Positions 1-8,439 of a stretch of DNA of 31,347 nucleotides are shown one piece after another. Each line of letters starts with the position of its first letter. Position 1 is the stretch's first letter. Position numbers and translations under genes: made by a program. Source of the DNA: JANLQX01 sp043775075 (GTDB lineage Bacteria; Actinomycetota; Acidimicrobiia; Acidimicrobiales; JANYDT01); assembly GCA_043775075.1 (NCBI GenBank), contig JAYVSS010000155.1, forward strand, positions 1 to 31,347. Reading direction: 5' to 3'. The notes beneath the pieces are model-generated. The model saw only the letters and a program-made list of their open reading frames with translations. It was not told where the DNA came from and ran no database searches.

Positions 1-1
1 G

Positions 2-583
2 TGGGACCACGCCGATCTCGATGAAGTCCGTCGAGAATGCCGGGCCCAGATCGAACGGGCCATTTTCTGGGGCTTCGACGTCTCGCACCTCTCGTCGCAC
101 TTCGACGCCCTGTTGCTGCGACCGGAGTTCTTCGATATCGCGCTCGATCTCGCCGTGGAGTTTGCGCTACCGCTAGAGCTCCCCGACGAGGCGGTACTGA
201 TGCGGGCCGGGTTTCGCCTCCGGGAGTTAGCCAGCGAGGAGGGAATCGTTTCTGCCCAACGCGTCATCGAACTCGATCAGGAACTACGACTGCCGCCGGC
301 CGCCCTGAACCACGAATTGCCCGATGCGCACGCGGCAGGACAGGCGCTGCACGCATTTCTCTCGGACCTCGCTCCCGGAGTGACGGTGTTGCGGATCAGT
401 CCGGCGCTCGATACCTCCGAACACCGGGCGCTCACAACGAGTACTGCGGGCATTGCCATGCATCGCACCGTATTGGCCGCCCTCGCCGGGTTTTCGCCTT
501 CCACCGGTTGCCTGACATCCGATGAACGGGTCCGTCTCATTACCTATCGAGACGTTCGCGCCGCTCAACGCGCAATCCTGTAG
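2..583 (+). CDS. ChbG/HpnK (YdjC) family carbohydrate deacetylase, 3' part
   Basis: The first 193 residues readable here are the C-terminal part of a metal-dependent deacetylase of the YdjC/ChbG/HpnK family; the start lies outside the window. The frame opens at base 2 and stops with TAG at 583. The block HLSSHFD (local residues 29-35) followed by a leucine-rich stretch, PEFFDIALDLA and EFALPLELP matches the family's HLDSH-type metal/substrate segment and the helix after it. The C-terminal end, VRLITYRDVRAAQRAIL, is also typical of the family. Family members remove N-acetyl groups from chitooligosaccharides or hopanoid glycans; the substrate here cannot be told. The usual second His of some members (HxH) reads HFD here. 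Family call is fairly sure, substrate unknown. Confidence 0.75.
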   Translation, partial: WDHADLDEVRRECRAQIERAIFWGFDVSHLSSHFDALLLRPEFFDIALDLAVEFALPLELPDEAVLMRAGFRLRELASEEGIVSAQRVIELDQELRLPPAALNHELPDAHAAGQALHAFLSDLAPGVTVLRISPALDTSEHRALTTSTAGIAMHRTVLAALAGFSPSTGCLTSDERVRLITYRDVRAAQRAIL

Positions 584-620
584 GCGCCCCAGTCACCAAT
601 CCGGCGGCGCTTCGTGGCGG

Positions 621-660
621 TTGGCGTCGATTGGCGTCGATTGGCGTCGATTGGCGTCGG
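621..660. repeat. 10-bp tandem repeat, four units
   Basis: Unit TTGGCGTCGA is repeated four times, the last ending in G. It lies in the gap between the deacetylase stop and the SCP2 gene start, 60 bases before the latter. A period of 10 does not preserve a reading frame, consistent with non-coding DNA. Confidence 0.9.
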
Positions 661-719
661 TACGATCGGCGACACAGAAACGGCTCCGCCGGAGTCGTGA
701 TGCGAAAGTGAGAAACCAG

Positions 720-1106
720 ATGGCGAAGTACCTGAGCCAAGAGTGGCACGACAAGGCCAAGGAGTTGGCGCAGACGTTTCCGGAGCGGGCCGGGGCAACG
801 GCTCGTATGGCGTACGTGGTTTCCGGAAGCCCGGAAGGCGACATCCTCTACCACCAGATCATTGACAATGGGAAGGTTCTTGAGCAGGCACTCGGCACCT
901 GCGAGAACGTCGAAATCACCATGACCGTCACCTACGACGACTCCGTCAAGATCCAAAAGGGTGAGCTCGACGCCAACGCCGCCTTCATGCAGGGACGCAT
1001 GAAGGTTTCCGGCAACATGGCCAAGCTCATGGCCCTCATGCCGCTGACGATGAGCCCCGAATACAAAGCGATCCAAGAGGACGTGCGGGAGCACACCGAC
1101 TACTGA
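720..1106 (+). CDS. SCP2 sterol-binding domain protein
   Basis: A 128-residue protein made of a single SCP-2 (sterol carrier protein 2) fold. Recognisable family features are the N-terminal helix (MAKYLSQEWHDKAKEL), the GDILYHQII strand pair, TMTVTYDDSVKIQKGELDANAAFMQGRMKVSG-type core (about residues 75-105; GELDA and the QGRMKVSGNMAKLM segment are diagnostic), and a short C-terminal helix. Such stand-alone SCP2 proteins bind lipids or acyl-CoA in the cytosol; the ligand is not predictable. I chose the ATG at 720 because the family begins here; the frame runs open upstream through the 10-bp array without family sequence. No strong Shine-Dalgarno is visible. It converges on mca, with a shared hairpin between them. 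Confidence 0.85.
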   Translation: MAKYLSQEWHDKAKELAQTFPERAGATARMAYVVSGSPEGDILYHQIIDNGKVLEQALGTCENVEITMTVTYDDSVKIQKGELDANAAFMQGRMKVSGNMAKLMALMPLTMSPEYKAIQEDVREHTDY

Positions 1107-1126
1107 TCCGCCAGACAGCTAACTCC

Positions 1127-1171
1127 CGCGAGCCTCGGGCCGGATCCCACAACCCAGGTCCGAGGCTCGCG
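1127..1171. terminator. Bidirectional hairpin terminator between SCP2 gene and mca
   Basis: A perfect 12-bp inverted repeat (CGCGAGCCTCGG at 1127-1138, its complement at 1160-1171) with a 21-base loop lies between two convergent genes. There is only a short T-rich stretch after it on the plus strand, so it is likely a GC-rich actinobacterial terminator for both. Confidence 0.7.
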
Positions 1172-1204
1172 TCGTTTCGAACAACGTGGCGTCCCGGGCA
1201 GGCG

Positions 1205-2107
1205 CTAGGCGATTCCGAAAAAGAGGTCGGTCTCCCGCACGCGAGCGGAGTCACCGACCGCAAGTGGTCCGACAAGATCCTCACCGGCAATGGATTCCAC
1301 CCGTGAACGGGCGAGGGTGTAGTCCTCGAACGGATACACCGTGCGAGCTTCGTCTTCAGGAATTCCGAACCACCACTTCGACGTGGGGTCGATCTGGGTG
1401 GCATGGGCGAGAAGAGCGTTGGTGCGTACATCGTGGAAGGCGCCGATTTCCACCCGGGTGGTGACTCGGTGGTCCTGCCATGGCCGGGTGAGCCACTCGT
1501 CGGAGTACGGCGACTCAATATTGAGGTCGAGGAATCGTTGGTGCATGAGCTGCGCCCGTTCGCGAGACCACACCGAGTAGTACAGCTTGAGTGGCGTCCA
1601 CGGCTCCCCGGCTTCGGGGTACCACGCCGGGTCGCCCGCACGTTCGAAAGCGGGCAACGTGATGTCGTGAACCTTGAGATGATCAGGGTGGGGATAGCCC
1701 TGCTGGTCATCGCCGTAGGTCATCATGACTTGGGGCCGGGTCCGACGAATGACAGCCACCAGGCGACCCACCGCTTCGTCGAGATCGGCCTGATGGAAGC
1801 TCGTCGGATCGTTGTTCCCCTCTGAGTCCGCCATGCCGGAATCGCGATAGCCAAGCATGATGATCTCGTCAAAACCGATGATCTCAGTGGCCCGACGGAG
1901 CTCATCGGCGCGTACCGCGGCGAGGTTTTCGCGCACCTCGGGGCGATCCATCGCCGGGTTAGCGATGTCGCCGAGCTCACCCCCAGTACAGCAGACAAGA
2001 ACGGTATGCACGCCGGCGGCGCCGTAGCGGGCCACGGTTGACGCCCCTTTCGACGATTCATCGTCGGGGTGGGCATGGACGGTAAGGAGACAGAGACCTT
2101 CAGACAC
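1205..2107 (-). CDS. mca: Mycothiol S-conjugate amidase Mca
   Basis: A 300-residue zinc hydrolase of the LmbE/PIG-L family. Mca cleaves mycothiol S-conjugates to a mercapturic acid and glucosaminyl-inositol, detoxifying electrophiles in the cytosol. Visible motifs are AHPDDE (residues 12-17, zinc ligands His13 and Asp16 expected), CTGGELGDIANPAMD, the HPDH block (140-143, third ligand), the GEPWTPLKLYY segment and the RVTTRVE..HATQIDP region that separate Mca from the shorter deacetylase MshB. The GTG at 2107 is chosen because VSEGLCLLTVHAHPDDES lines up with the N-terminus of known Mca proteins; an open frame upstream has no family sequence. A TAGCGT hexamer 8 bases before the GTG may be a -10 of a nearly leaderless promoter. 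Nothing odd in the core. Confidence 0.93.
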   Translation of the reverse strand: MSEGLCLLTVHAHPDDESSKGASTVARYGAAGVHTVLVCCTGGELGDIANPAMDRPEVRENLAAVRADELRRATEIIGFDEIIMLGYRDSGMADSEGNNDPTSFHQADLDEAVGRLVAVIRRTRPQVMMTYGDDQQGYPHPDHLKVHDITLPAFERAGDPAWYPEAGEPWTPLKLYYSVWSRERAQLMHQRFLDLNIESPYSDEWLTRPWQDHRVTTRVEIGAFHDVRTNALLAHATQIDPTSKWWFGIPEDEARTVYPFEDYTLARSRVESIAGEDLVGPLAVGDSARVRETDLFFGIA

Positions 2108-2244
2108 GAGCAACAACGCTACCGGCGTCCGGCGATGTTTCGGGCTCGCCCCCAGGTGGCACACAGCACACGGGACACGGCACCCGGGAAAAGCCCGCAG
2201 CACAGGTCAGGTGCTCCCGGCGCGAGTCATTTCGTGGACGGTGT

Positions 2245-3441
2245 TCAGGCGACAGTTGGCGATCCCGGCACGAACGTGCTGACAACCTCCACATGGGGGG
2301 TATTCGGGAACAGGTCAATACAGACGGCGTCAATGAGTTCGAAACCGGCATCGAGAAGAAGGCGCACGTCTCGGGCGTAGGAGCCCACGTCGCACGAGAC
2401 CAAGATCACCCGCGCCGGTCGGCAAGCGGCGATCGTATCCACGCCCGCTCGATCGAGGCCTCGCCTCGCCGGATCGGCAATCACGACAGGCGCCGGTCCC
2501 ACCGTACGCGCCGGCCTCCAGCGGGCAACGTCACGCTGAACCACTTCGGCCCGACTGCGGCCCGCCAAGTTATGGCGCGCATCGCTACACGACGACGACG
2601 CCAGTTCCACCAGGGTCACCGTATCGAAACGCTCGCCTACCGTGGCGGCGAACAGACCGACGCCGCCGTAGAGGTCAATCAGCGTTTGCCCGGAAACGGC
2701 TTTGCCGACGGCGGCGTCGACGGCGTCAACGAGCGCCTCAGCCCCGACACTGCTCGTCTGGAAAAACGAGCCGGGCGACACGCGGAGGGATACGCCAGCA
2801 ATGGTTACGTGCAGAGAACCGGGCGGAGATGTAACGGTGGGGTCCCCGTCGGACACATGCGTTATGTACCGGACGGTCCGCTCGCCCGACGCCACACTTA
2901 CCCGAACCTCGACCTCGTCCACGTCGGGCAAGACCTCCATCGACCAGACAACAGCATCGAGGAGCGGGTGGGCGACCCCGCACGAAATGATCGGTACAAC
3001 CCGATCGGAATGGTTCGCCCACATACCGATCTCGCCGGTCGTCGATATGGCGGCGCGGACCGTGGTGCGATGACCCCGATCGGGAAGTTCGACACCTAGA
3101 CGAACAACGCGTTCAGCCGTCTCGGCGTCGAGTTTGGCGGTGCGACGGAGTGCTTCAACGACGGTTTCGCGCTTCAGACGAGGCTGGGACTCGGGACGGA
3201 CGTGTTGCCACCCGCACCCACCACAACCATCGGCGAGGTGTGGGCACCACGGTTGCTGCCGATCAGCCGAGGATGTCAACACCTCAACAAGTTCGCCACG
3301 AAGCAGCGACTTTTGCTCCTGCGTGACGGTGATACGGACCGTTTCGCCCGGTAGCGCACCGGGCACAAATACGACTCGACCGTCGGCCGATCGACCCAGT
3401 CCATCGCCGCCCACTGCCAGACCGACGATGTCAATGTTCAC
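2245..3441 (-). CDS. SAM-dependent RNA (uracil-5-)methyltransferase, TrmA/RlmD type
   Basis: A 398-residue class I methyltransferase of the TrmA/RlmC/RlmD family, which makes m5U in tRNA or 23S rRNA. N-terminal residues 1-60 form a TRAM-like beta-barrel. Cys66, Cys73, Cys76 (CPHLADGCGGC) and Cys154 form the expected [4Fe-4S] site. The SAM loop is DLYGGVGLF (256-264), DPARRGL is at 323-329, the catalytic cysteine is Cys350 in VSCD (the usual SCNP asparagine-proline replaced by Asp-Val), and DLFPNTPHVE (376-385) carries the general-base glutamate. The start is GTG at 3441; a TACGCT hexamer 8 bases upstream fits a leaderless promoter. TrmA, RlmC and RlmD cannot be told apart from sequence alone, so no symbol is given. 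It is 137 bases upstream of mca on the same strand. Confidence 0.9.
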   Translation of the reverse strand: MNIDIVGLAVGGDGLGRSADGRVVFVPGALPGETVRITVTQEQKSLLRGELVEVLTSSADRQQPWCPHLADGCGGCGWQHVRPESQPRLKRETVVEALRRTAKLDAETAERVVRLGVELPDRGHRTTVRAAISTTGEIGMWANHSDRVVPIISCGVAHPLLDAVVWSMEVLPDVDEVEVRVSVASGERTVRYITHVSDGDPTVTSPPGSLHVTIAGVSLRVSPGSFFQTSSVGAEALVDAVDAAVGKAVSGQTLIDLYGGVGLFAATVGERFDTVTLVELASSSCSDARHNLAGRSRAEVVQRDVARWRPARTVGPAPVVIADPARRGLDRAGVDTIAACRPARVILVSCDVGSYARDVRLLLDAGFELIDAVCIDLFPNTPHVEVVSTFVPGSPTVA

Positions 3442-3449
3442 GGCCGGTC

Positions 3450-3455
3450 AGCGTA
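3450..3455 (-). promoter_or_regulatory. Putative -10 (TACGCT) of the RNA methyltransferase gene
   Basis: TACGCT on the minus strand ends 8 bases before the GTG start. The same arrangement recurs before several genes in the window, suggesting leaderless or nearly leaderless transcripts. Confidence 0.4.
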
Positions 3456-3483
3456 GAGCCGGGCGAGCATGGTCGCTACCGGA

Positions 3484-6400
3484 TCAGGGGGCCGGCGGCC
3501 GCAACAGCGCCTTCCACGATTCAGGAAAGTCGTCTACGGAGTTGGCTGGCTTTGCTGGCTTTGCGGGGTTGGCGGGGCTCGCAGGGCTCGCAGGGTTGGC
3601 CGACCGGGTCGAAGTCGGCTCCTCTGCCAACAGCCACGTTGCGGGCACCACTCGTGCCGCTGGCGCCACCGGAGGCGGTGGCGCTGGTGTCGCCCTTCCG
3701 GCGATCCGGGCAGCGAGGCCGCGGCTGGCGGGAGCAGACGCCCCGTTCGCCGAGCGGTAGGGGGTAAAGGAAGTGCCGCCGTCGACCGACTCACCTGGCA
3801 ACTCACGTGGCGACGCGTCGACGGTCACAATCGACCACACAGAGAGCGACAGCGGCGAGTCGCTGGTGGGGAGGGGAACCACACCGGCTGAACCCGGCAC
3901 GGTAGAGGCGGCAGGCAAGAACGACGGAATGGGTGGTGAGGCCTGCGACCCAAACCCCGAGGCCACCGGTGCCCCAATGAGCGCGGTGATGAACGTTGGA
4001 CGCCCGGTGGGGCGGGCCTCGGCGGCGTCGGAGTGGGCGAGATGATTGGCCGTGAATCGACCTGCTCCCGGCACGGTGGACGATGTTGACGTACCCTCGC
4101 CGCGTTCCATGCGCTCAAGCCAGGGGATGAACTCTTCGGGTGGAAGGGGACGCGAAATCACGTATCCCTGGGCCCGGTCGGCGCCAAGGCTTCGGAGCGC
4201 GGCCAATTGCACTTCGTCCTCGGCACCCTCGGCCACCACCTCGAGGCCGAGGTTGTGCGCGAGATCGATGATCGAACGGACGATCACCGCGTCCTGAGGA
4301 TTGTCAATCATTCCGGAAACGAACGACTGGTCAACTTTGATTTCGTCGATGGGCAGCTGCTGCAGCTGCGAGAGCGACGAGAAGCCGGTGCCAAAATCGT
4401 CGATAGAGATCTTCACGCCGAGCGAACGGAAGGCCGACAGGGCAGTGCGGGCCAATGCCCTATCGGCCATGACCTCGCTCTCCGTGATTTCCAAACACAA
4501 TTGATCGCCCGGCACCCGGTAGTCAGAGAGTAATTGGGCAATATAAGTGGGCAACGTTTGGTCAAAAAAGTTTCTCACCGACAGGTTCAGGGCAACGGTT
4601 AGCTCGAAGCCCTTTGATCGCCAGTCGGCGAGATCGCGAATACCACGCTCCAAAATCCAGCGGGTAAGTGGTTGAATGAGTCCTGAGAGTTCACTCAACT
4701 CAACAAACTCATTCGGGGTGAGGAGACCAAACTGGCGATGATGCCAGCGAATAAGGCCCTCCGTACCGACGACCCGGCCCGTTTTCAGATCAACCTTAGG
4801 TTGATGAAAGAGACGGAAATCGCCGGTCGTGATCGACGCTCGAAGCTCGCCGAGGAGCTGTAGTCGGCGCATGTTGGCCTTGTCGTCGTCGGGCGTTGCA
4901 AACATGTGAGTACGACCAGACTGTTTCGCCTCGTACATAGCCGCGTCAGCGCGGCGCATCAACGCTGCCGGTGTCTCACCGTCGCTTGGATACAGCGCGA
5001 TGCCCGTGGCTGCGCCGGCCTGGATGGTCATATCGTCGACGGTTATCGGCGGCTGAAGGCAGCTGGCTATCGTTTCGGCGATCGATGCCGCAGAGCGGGC
5101 GGTGGCCGGCGACAACACAACAGCAAATTCGTCGCCACCCAAGCGAGCCACAGTCGATCGCTCGGGCATGTATGCCGCCAGACGCCCGGCAATGGCCTGC
5201 AGGAGCTGGTCTCCGACCGCATGACCAAGCGTGTCATTGACCTCCTTGAATCCGTTGAGATCCAAAATTAGAACAGCAAGCTCGTCGCCGGTCCGGCGGG
5301 TGTCTTCTAGACGGCGCCGCAACTGCTCGTTGAACAAGCTGCGATTGGGCAGACCCGTGAGGGTGTCGTACTGGGCCTGCTTGCGGATTGTTGCCTCCGC
5401 CTCCTGCTGGCGGGTGACGTCCGTAATAACCCCCCGAACTCGAATCCGCCGTCCCTGCGCATTGCACTCAACAGCAACCGTGTTCCGGACCGACATCATG
5501 TCTCCGGACTTATCAAGCATGCGGTACTCCACAATGAATCGCTTTTCGCCTCGTTCAATGCCCCCTCGCCGCTGGGCTATCTCCATCTCGCGATCATCGG
5601 GATGAATAAACTCTCGATAACGACCGGCAAATTCCTCAGGGTCGACACCGAATACCGTCCGGACCTGAGGTCCAACCAAACGGAATTCGAGGGTTTCTGG
5701 GTCCGCTTCCCAGACAATCGAGTCGAGACCACCCATGAGATCGAGATATCGACGTCGAGTAACGACCTCAAGTTGTCGTATCCGATGAGAGACCGCAGCA
5801 ATGACAGGTACAAATATCCCAAATGCGGCAACGGCAACAACAGACGTTGGATCGACATCGCCACGAATGAAAGAGATGAATGGCACGCCGACGACCAGAC
5901 ACGTTGCGGCAAAGAATGCATGCATAGTGCTGTACGCAACAACAGCAAGCGTGAGTTGAGCGAATCCGAGGACCAGGACCACAGGCAGCGATTTCGGCGC
6001 GATTGCCAAAAGCACGAGGTTGGCGAGGCAGTCAAGCCATGGCAGCGTCGATGGCAGTTCGCCGTTCGTCTTCAGGCGCCCGAGTTGGTAGGCGCCGCCT
6101 CCGATCCAGAGAAGCGCAAGGCAGGCAAGAACGGCCGTTCGGTTCGGAGTGCCGTTTACGATCCCCACGATGGCGATGAGCAGACCCAGCGCAATCTGGC
6201 GGGTGACCATCACATGGCCATGAAAGACGCTTCGCTCCTCGCGGGAAAAGTGGTCGAGCCCTTCGGTAACTCCGTCGTCCGGTGATTCAGGCGGCGCCAC
6301 GCCCGTAAGTTCGTGCGCGTTCAGCAAAGGCCGGCCGTTTATGAGCGGACCGAGTGATGCGTCTATTGCGCCCTTCTTTGCGCCGCGGGCGCGCCGATCG

Positions 6401-6615
6401 GACTTCTTCGACGGGATCGCCGTGTCAGGACGGTCACTGGTGCGGCGCGCGCGCTGACGCAATGAACGCCGATCAGGCACCGTGATGTTCGGTCCGACGT
6501 ACTTCGGAACCAGTTTTTGCGGCCGGTCGAGCCCGAACGAATCAGAAACGGCTTCGAGTGAATCGGCTGGCAGAAAACTCATGAGTTCCGTGCTGAGCTT
6601 CTCCATCGTGCTCAT
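3484..6615 (-). CDS. Membrane PAS-GGDEF-EAL cyclic-di-GMP signalling protein
   Basis: A 1043-residue dual-domain c-di-GMP protein. Residues 1-130 are a basic, poorly structured cytosolic region; about five to six membrane segments follow (137-155, 161-177, 192-207, 210-228, 231-250, 257-275). A PAS domain spans about 290-403. The GGDEF cyclase domain (412-575) has an intact GGDEF at 493-497; the allosteric RxxD inhibitory site upstream is absent (Pro484..Ser487). The EAL phosphodiesterase domain (590-835) reads EGL at 619-621 but keeps Asn677, Glu709, the DDFGTG pair 739-740, Lys760, Glu796 and Gln816, so it may be active. Residues 840-1043 are an unusual Pro/Ala/Ser-rich tail that ends in an array encoded by a 9-bp repeat. 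It stands alone between convergent and divergent neighbours. Net direction of signalling cannot be inferred. Confidence 0.92.
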   Translation of the reverse strand: MSTMEKLSTELMSFLPADSLEAVSDSFGLDRPQKLVPKYVGPNITVPDRRSLRQRARRTSDRPDTAIPSKKSDRRARGAKKGAIDASLGPLINGRPLLNAHELTGVAPPESPDDGVTEGLDHFSREERSVFHGHVMVTRQIALGLLIAIVGIVNGTPNRTAVLACLALLWIGGGAYQLGRLKTNGELPSTLPWLDCLANLVLLAIAPKSLPVVLVLGFAQLTLAVVAYSTMHAFFAATCLVVGVPFISFIRGDVDPTSVVAVAAFGIFVPVIAAVSHRIRQLEVVTRRRYLDLMGGLDSIVWEADPETLEFRLVGPQVRTVFGVDPEEFAGRYREFIHPDDREMEIAQRRGGIERGEKRFIVEYRMLDKSGDMMSVRNTVAVECNAQGRRIRVRGVITDVTRQQEAEATIRKQAQYDTLTGLPNRSLFNEQLRRRLEDTRRTGDELAVLILDLNGFKEVNDTLGHAVGDQLLQAIAGRLAAYMPERSTVARLGGDEFAVVLSPATARSAASIAETIASCLQPPITVDDMTIQAGAATGIALYPSDGETPAALMRRADAAMYEAKQSGRTHMFATPDDDKANMRRLQLLGELRASITTGDFRLFHQPKVDLKTGRVVGTEGLIRWHHRQFGLLTPNEFVELSELSGLIQPLTRWILERGIRDLADWRSKGFELTVALNLSVRNFFDQTLPTYIAQLLSDYRVPGDQLCLEITESEVMADRALARTALSAFRSLGVKISIDDFGTGFSSLSQLQQLPIDEIKVDQSFVSGMIDNPQDAVIVRSIIDLAHNLGLEVVAEGAEDEVQLAALRSLGADRAQGYVISRPLPPEEFIPWLERMERGEGTSTSSTVPGAGRFTANHLAHSDAAEARPTGRPTFITALIGAPVASGFGSQASPPIPSFLPAASTVPGSAGVVPLPTSDSPLSLSVWSIVTVDASPRELPGESVDGGTSFTPYRSANGASAPASRGLAARIAGRATPAPPPPVAPAARVVPATWLLAEEPTSTRSANPASPASPANPAKPAKPANSVDDFPESWKALLRPPAP
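3541..3602. repeat. Degenerate 9-bp tandem array in the tail of the GGDEF-EAL gene
   Basis: Six to seven units of consensus GGSYTBGCN on the plus strand (for example GGCTTTGCT, GGGCTCGCA). The gene is read on the opposite strand, giving a Pro-Ala-Asn/Ser/Lys tripeptide run. A related 9-mer family occurs in dnaE2 (12817-12876), there read as Gly-Phe/Leu-Ala. Confidence 0.85.
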
Positions 6616-6800
6616 CGATAGCGCCGCGTACGACTTCGATGCGGCGCAGCGGGGCGACCACCACTATCGGCGGACGGCCTGCCACCGGAGTTGATCGCTC
6701 GTACTCGCATCACAGCCAATTATCGGCATGGCCCGGACCAGCCTTGAGGATGGACCACCGCAGACTCGTATGGCACCGGCTTTACGGGTGGAGACGCCGG

Positions 6801-6806
6801 TACACT
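6801..6806 (+). promoter_or_regulatory. Putative -10 (TACACT) of a leaderless promoter
   Basis: TACACT ends 6 bases before the GTG start of the lipoprotein gene at 6813, so transcription would begin at or next to the start codon. No Shine-Dalgarno at useful spacing is seen. Confidence 0.5.
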
Positions 6807-6812
6807 CACTTC

Positions 6813-7583
6813 GTGCGCCGGTTCTTTGCTTCGACGCTGGCTCTTCTTTCCCTCGCCGCATGCACCAAAGGGACGACTCCACCGCCAACGGTGGTTGCTG
6901 ACACTCAACGCCGCCCGAACGTCGGTCCAACGGAGACTTCGTCACCACAAGCAGGCACGCCCGTGAATCGAGCTTCCCTCAATACGCCATACACGAATGG
7001 CCTCGATACCCCTGAAGCGGCAGCGAAAAACCTCTGGGATGCGTGGCGTGACGACGACCGGGACCGGGCGTTAGTGGCGGCGGATCCGGCGGCCGTGTCC
7101 ACGCTTTTTCTCGACCCATGGGGGCCAGAGATTGATGAGCAGGGGTGCGCGGTCATCGTTGCGGACGCACGGTATCGCTGCGCATTTGTTCAGGGAAATG
7201 CCGCACGGATCATCGACGTGGCCTCCGTCGGCGGACGGTTCCGCGTAACTGCCACAGAACGAATCGGCGATTTCGCGACATCGTCAGGCCCACTTGCGCC
7301 AAATCGACCGGGACCGGCGGGCGGACCCACGGTGGCCCCCAAAGTACGCCCACCCAGGGCGCAGGCTTCGCCTGGGTCGACAACCCCAACGGATCCCGCA
7401 TCCGCCGCGACCCAAACCACGACGCCCAAGAAGGCCACAAAGACCCGAACCGTCAGCACGGCAACGCCCGTTACGGCGGCCACCCCATCTGCGCCGACGC
7501 CTGATGCAGCTACCGTCCCGACACCGCCTTCGCCAGTTCCGGTGCGTGCTCCGGCCCAGCCGAGCGACACGGCTGCTGGGTAA
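6813..7583 (+). CDS. Secreted lipoprotein of unknown function
   Basis: A 256-residue protein with a clear lipoprotein signal: VRRFFASTLALLSLAAC, basic N-terminus, hydrophobic core and lipobox with the lipidated Cys at residue 17. It is followed by a Pro/Thr-rich stretch (to about residue 50), then a globular part (about 60-160) containing AAKNLWDAWRDDDRDRALVAADPAAV, which resembles small NTF2-like or nuclear-transport-fold lipoprotein domains, with two cysteines (CAVIVADARYRCAF). The last 95 residues are a Pro/Ala/Thr-rich linker likely spanning the wall. Start GTG 6813 is chosen because the signal peptide begins there and a TACACT -10 lies 6 bases upstream; the open frame continues further upstream without signal features. 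I do not recognise a specific family. Convergent with the L7/L12-like gene, 36 bases apart. Confidence 0.75.
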   Translation: MRRFFASTLALLSLAACTKGTTPPPTVVADTQRRPNVGPTETSSPQAGTPVNRASLNTPYTNGLDTPEAAAKNLWDAWRDDDRDRALVAADPAAVSTLFLDPWGPEIDEQGCAVIVADARYRCAFVQGNAARIIDVASVGGRFRVTATERIGDFATSSGPLAPNRPGPAGGPTVAPKVRPPRAQASPGSTTPTDPASAATQTTTPKKATKTRTVSTATPVTAATPSAPTPDAATVPTPPSPVPVRAPAQPSDTAAG

Positions 7584-7619
7584 CCGGGGGACAGCGGCCA
7601 TCGATTCGTCGGCCCCGAA

Positions 7620-8048
7620 CTACTCCCGCCAGGCGGCGAACGAGTCGACCGCCACCTTGGCCGACGTCTCGAGTTCATCCCATCCCGAGGCGAGGATCGG
7701 GTCGGCCGAAGGTCTCCGAGGGCTGGCGGACAGGTCATCCCACGGGTTATGGGCGCTCGACGTTCCCAACTGCTTTTCACTGGGAATCGGGGCACCGAGG
7801 CGCTTTGAAAGGTCGACGATGATCGACCTCGCCTCGACGATGCCAACGGCCGTATGTTCACGGATCACCCGAAGCGCATCACCATACTGACCAGCCCGAA
7901 TGAGCTCCTGGGCATGGAGAACATAGAGCGGAACATCCTGGTCTGTGTAGGACAACCCAAGACGGTCGAAGAGGAAATCCACCCTTCGACGCAGTCGTTC
8001 ATTCTGTTGGCGTAGTTCAGCGATCTCAGCGGTGCGGTCGGGCAGCAC
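7620..8048 (-). CDS. Ribosomal L7/L12 C-terminal-domain-like protein with N-terminal coiled coil
   Basis: A 142-residue protein. Residues 1-30 (VLPDRTAEIAELRQQNERLRRRVDFLFDRLGL) predict a coiled coil. The middle, AQELIRAGQYGDALRVIREHTAVGIVEARSIIVDL, matches the helix-strand-helix of the L7/L12 C-terminal domain (compare the VIREVTGLGLKEAK pattern) as found in many stand-alone actinobacterial proteins. The last 50 residues are polar and probably disordered. It lacks the L7/L12 N-terminal dimerisation domain, so it is not the ribosomal stalk protein; its role is unknown. The GTG at 8048 is strongly supported by a TGAGGAGG Shine-Dalgarno (core 8055-8060) 6 bases upstream, contrasting with the leaderless neighbours. 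Confidence 0.7.
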   Translation of the reverse strand: MLPDRTAEIAELRQQNERLRRRVDFLFDRLGLSYTDQDVPLYVLHAQELIRAGQYGDALRVIREHTAVGIVEARSIIVDLSKRLGAPIPSEKQLGTSSAHNPWDDLSASPRRPSADPILASGWDELETSAKVAVDSFAAWRE

Positions 8049-8054
8049 GACGGG

Positions 8055-8060
8055 CCTCCT
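8055..8060 (-). promoter_or_regulatory. Strong Shine-Dalgarno AGGAGG
   Basis: AGGAGG on the minus strand, 6 bases before GTG 8048. It fixes the start of the L7/L12-like gene over the longer open frame. Confidence 0.8.
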
Positions 8061-8102
8061 CAGGAGAGTTGAAATCAATATCGGCACACGGTCGAGGCGA
8101 CT

Positions 8103-8418
8103 TCAGTCTTTTCTCCGCGCTGGCCATCCGGGTACCGAGGCCGACTGTTCGCCGAGGTCAATCCCGCCGGCCCGGCCGCCAATGAAGTCGATCGATTGCT
8201 GCACTGTCGATGCCACAAAGCGATCCATACAAGGCGCGCACACGAATCGCCACGCCGCTTGAACTTCCAGTTATGCCATTCGCACGTGAGCGTGTCCTCG
8301 GTCAGCGAACCCTGTACCAATCCGTAACCCATATGTGGACATGCATTATCGAGAGCGTAGAAACCGGTCGATGTGTGGACCAGACAATCCGCCGACCATC
8401 AACTTTCACCATCTTCAT
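8103..8418 (-). pseudogene. Rieske [2Fe-2S] protein, frameshifted remnant
   Basis: The N-terminus MKMVKVDGRRI begins at ATG 8418 after a GGTGGAG-like ribosome site. After about 11 codons the frame shifts near 8385; the continuing protein reads CLVHTSTGFYALDNACPHMGYG in a frame that carries a stop just before this block. Both Rieske cluster motifs are present there: CPH and CEWH, with GLVQGSL between. After KFKRRGDS a second shift is possible near 8245; one frame then continues to a TGA at 8103. The small Rieske ferredoxin family is clear; the reading frame is broken at least once. A sequencing error could produce one shift, but the neighbouring SoxR remnant is also broken, which argues for genuine decay. 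Confidence 0.65.
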
Positions 8419-8439
8419 CCCGGCTCCACCGAAGTCGGC

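Noticed and set aside
2293..3099. A 268-codon plus-strand open frame opposite the RNA methyltransferase gene
   Set aside because: Antisense to a gene with clear catalytic motifs; its translation shows no recognisable family.
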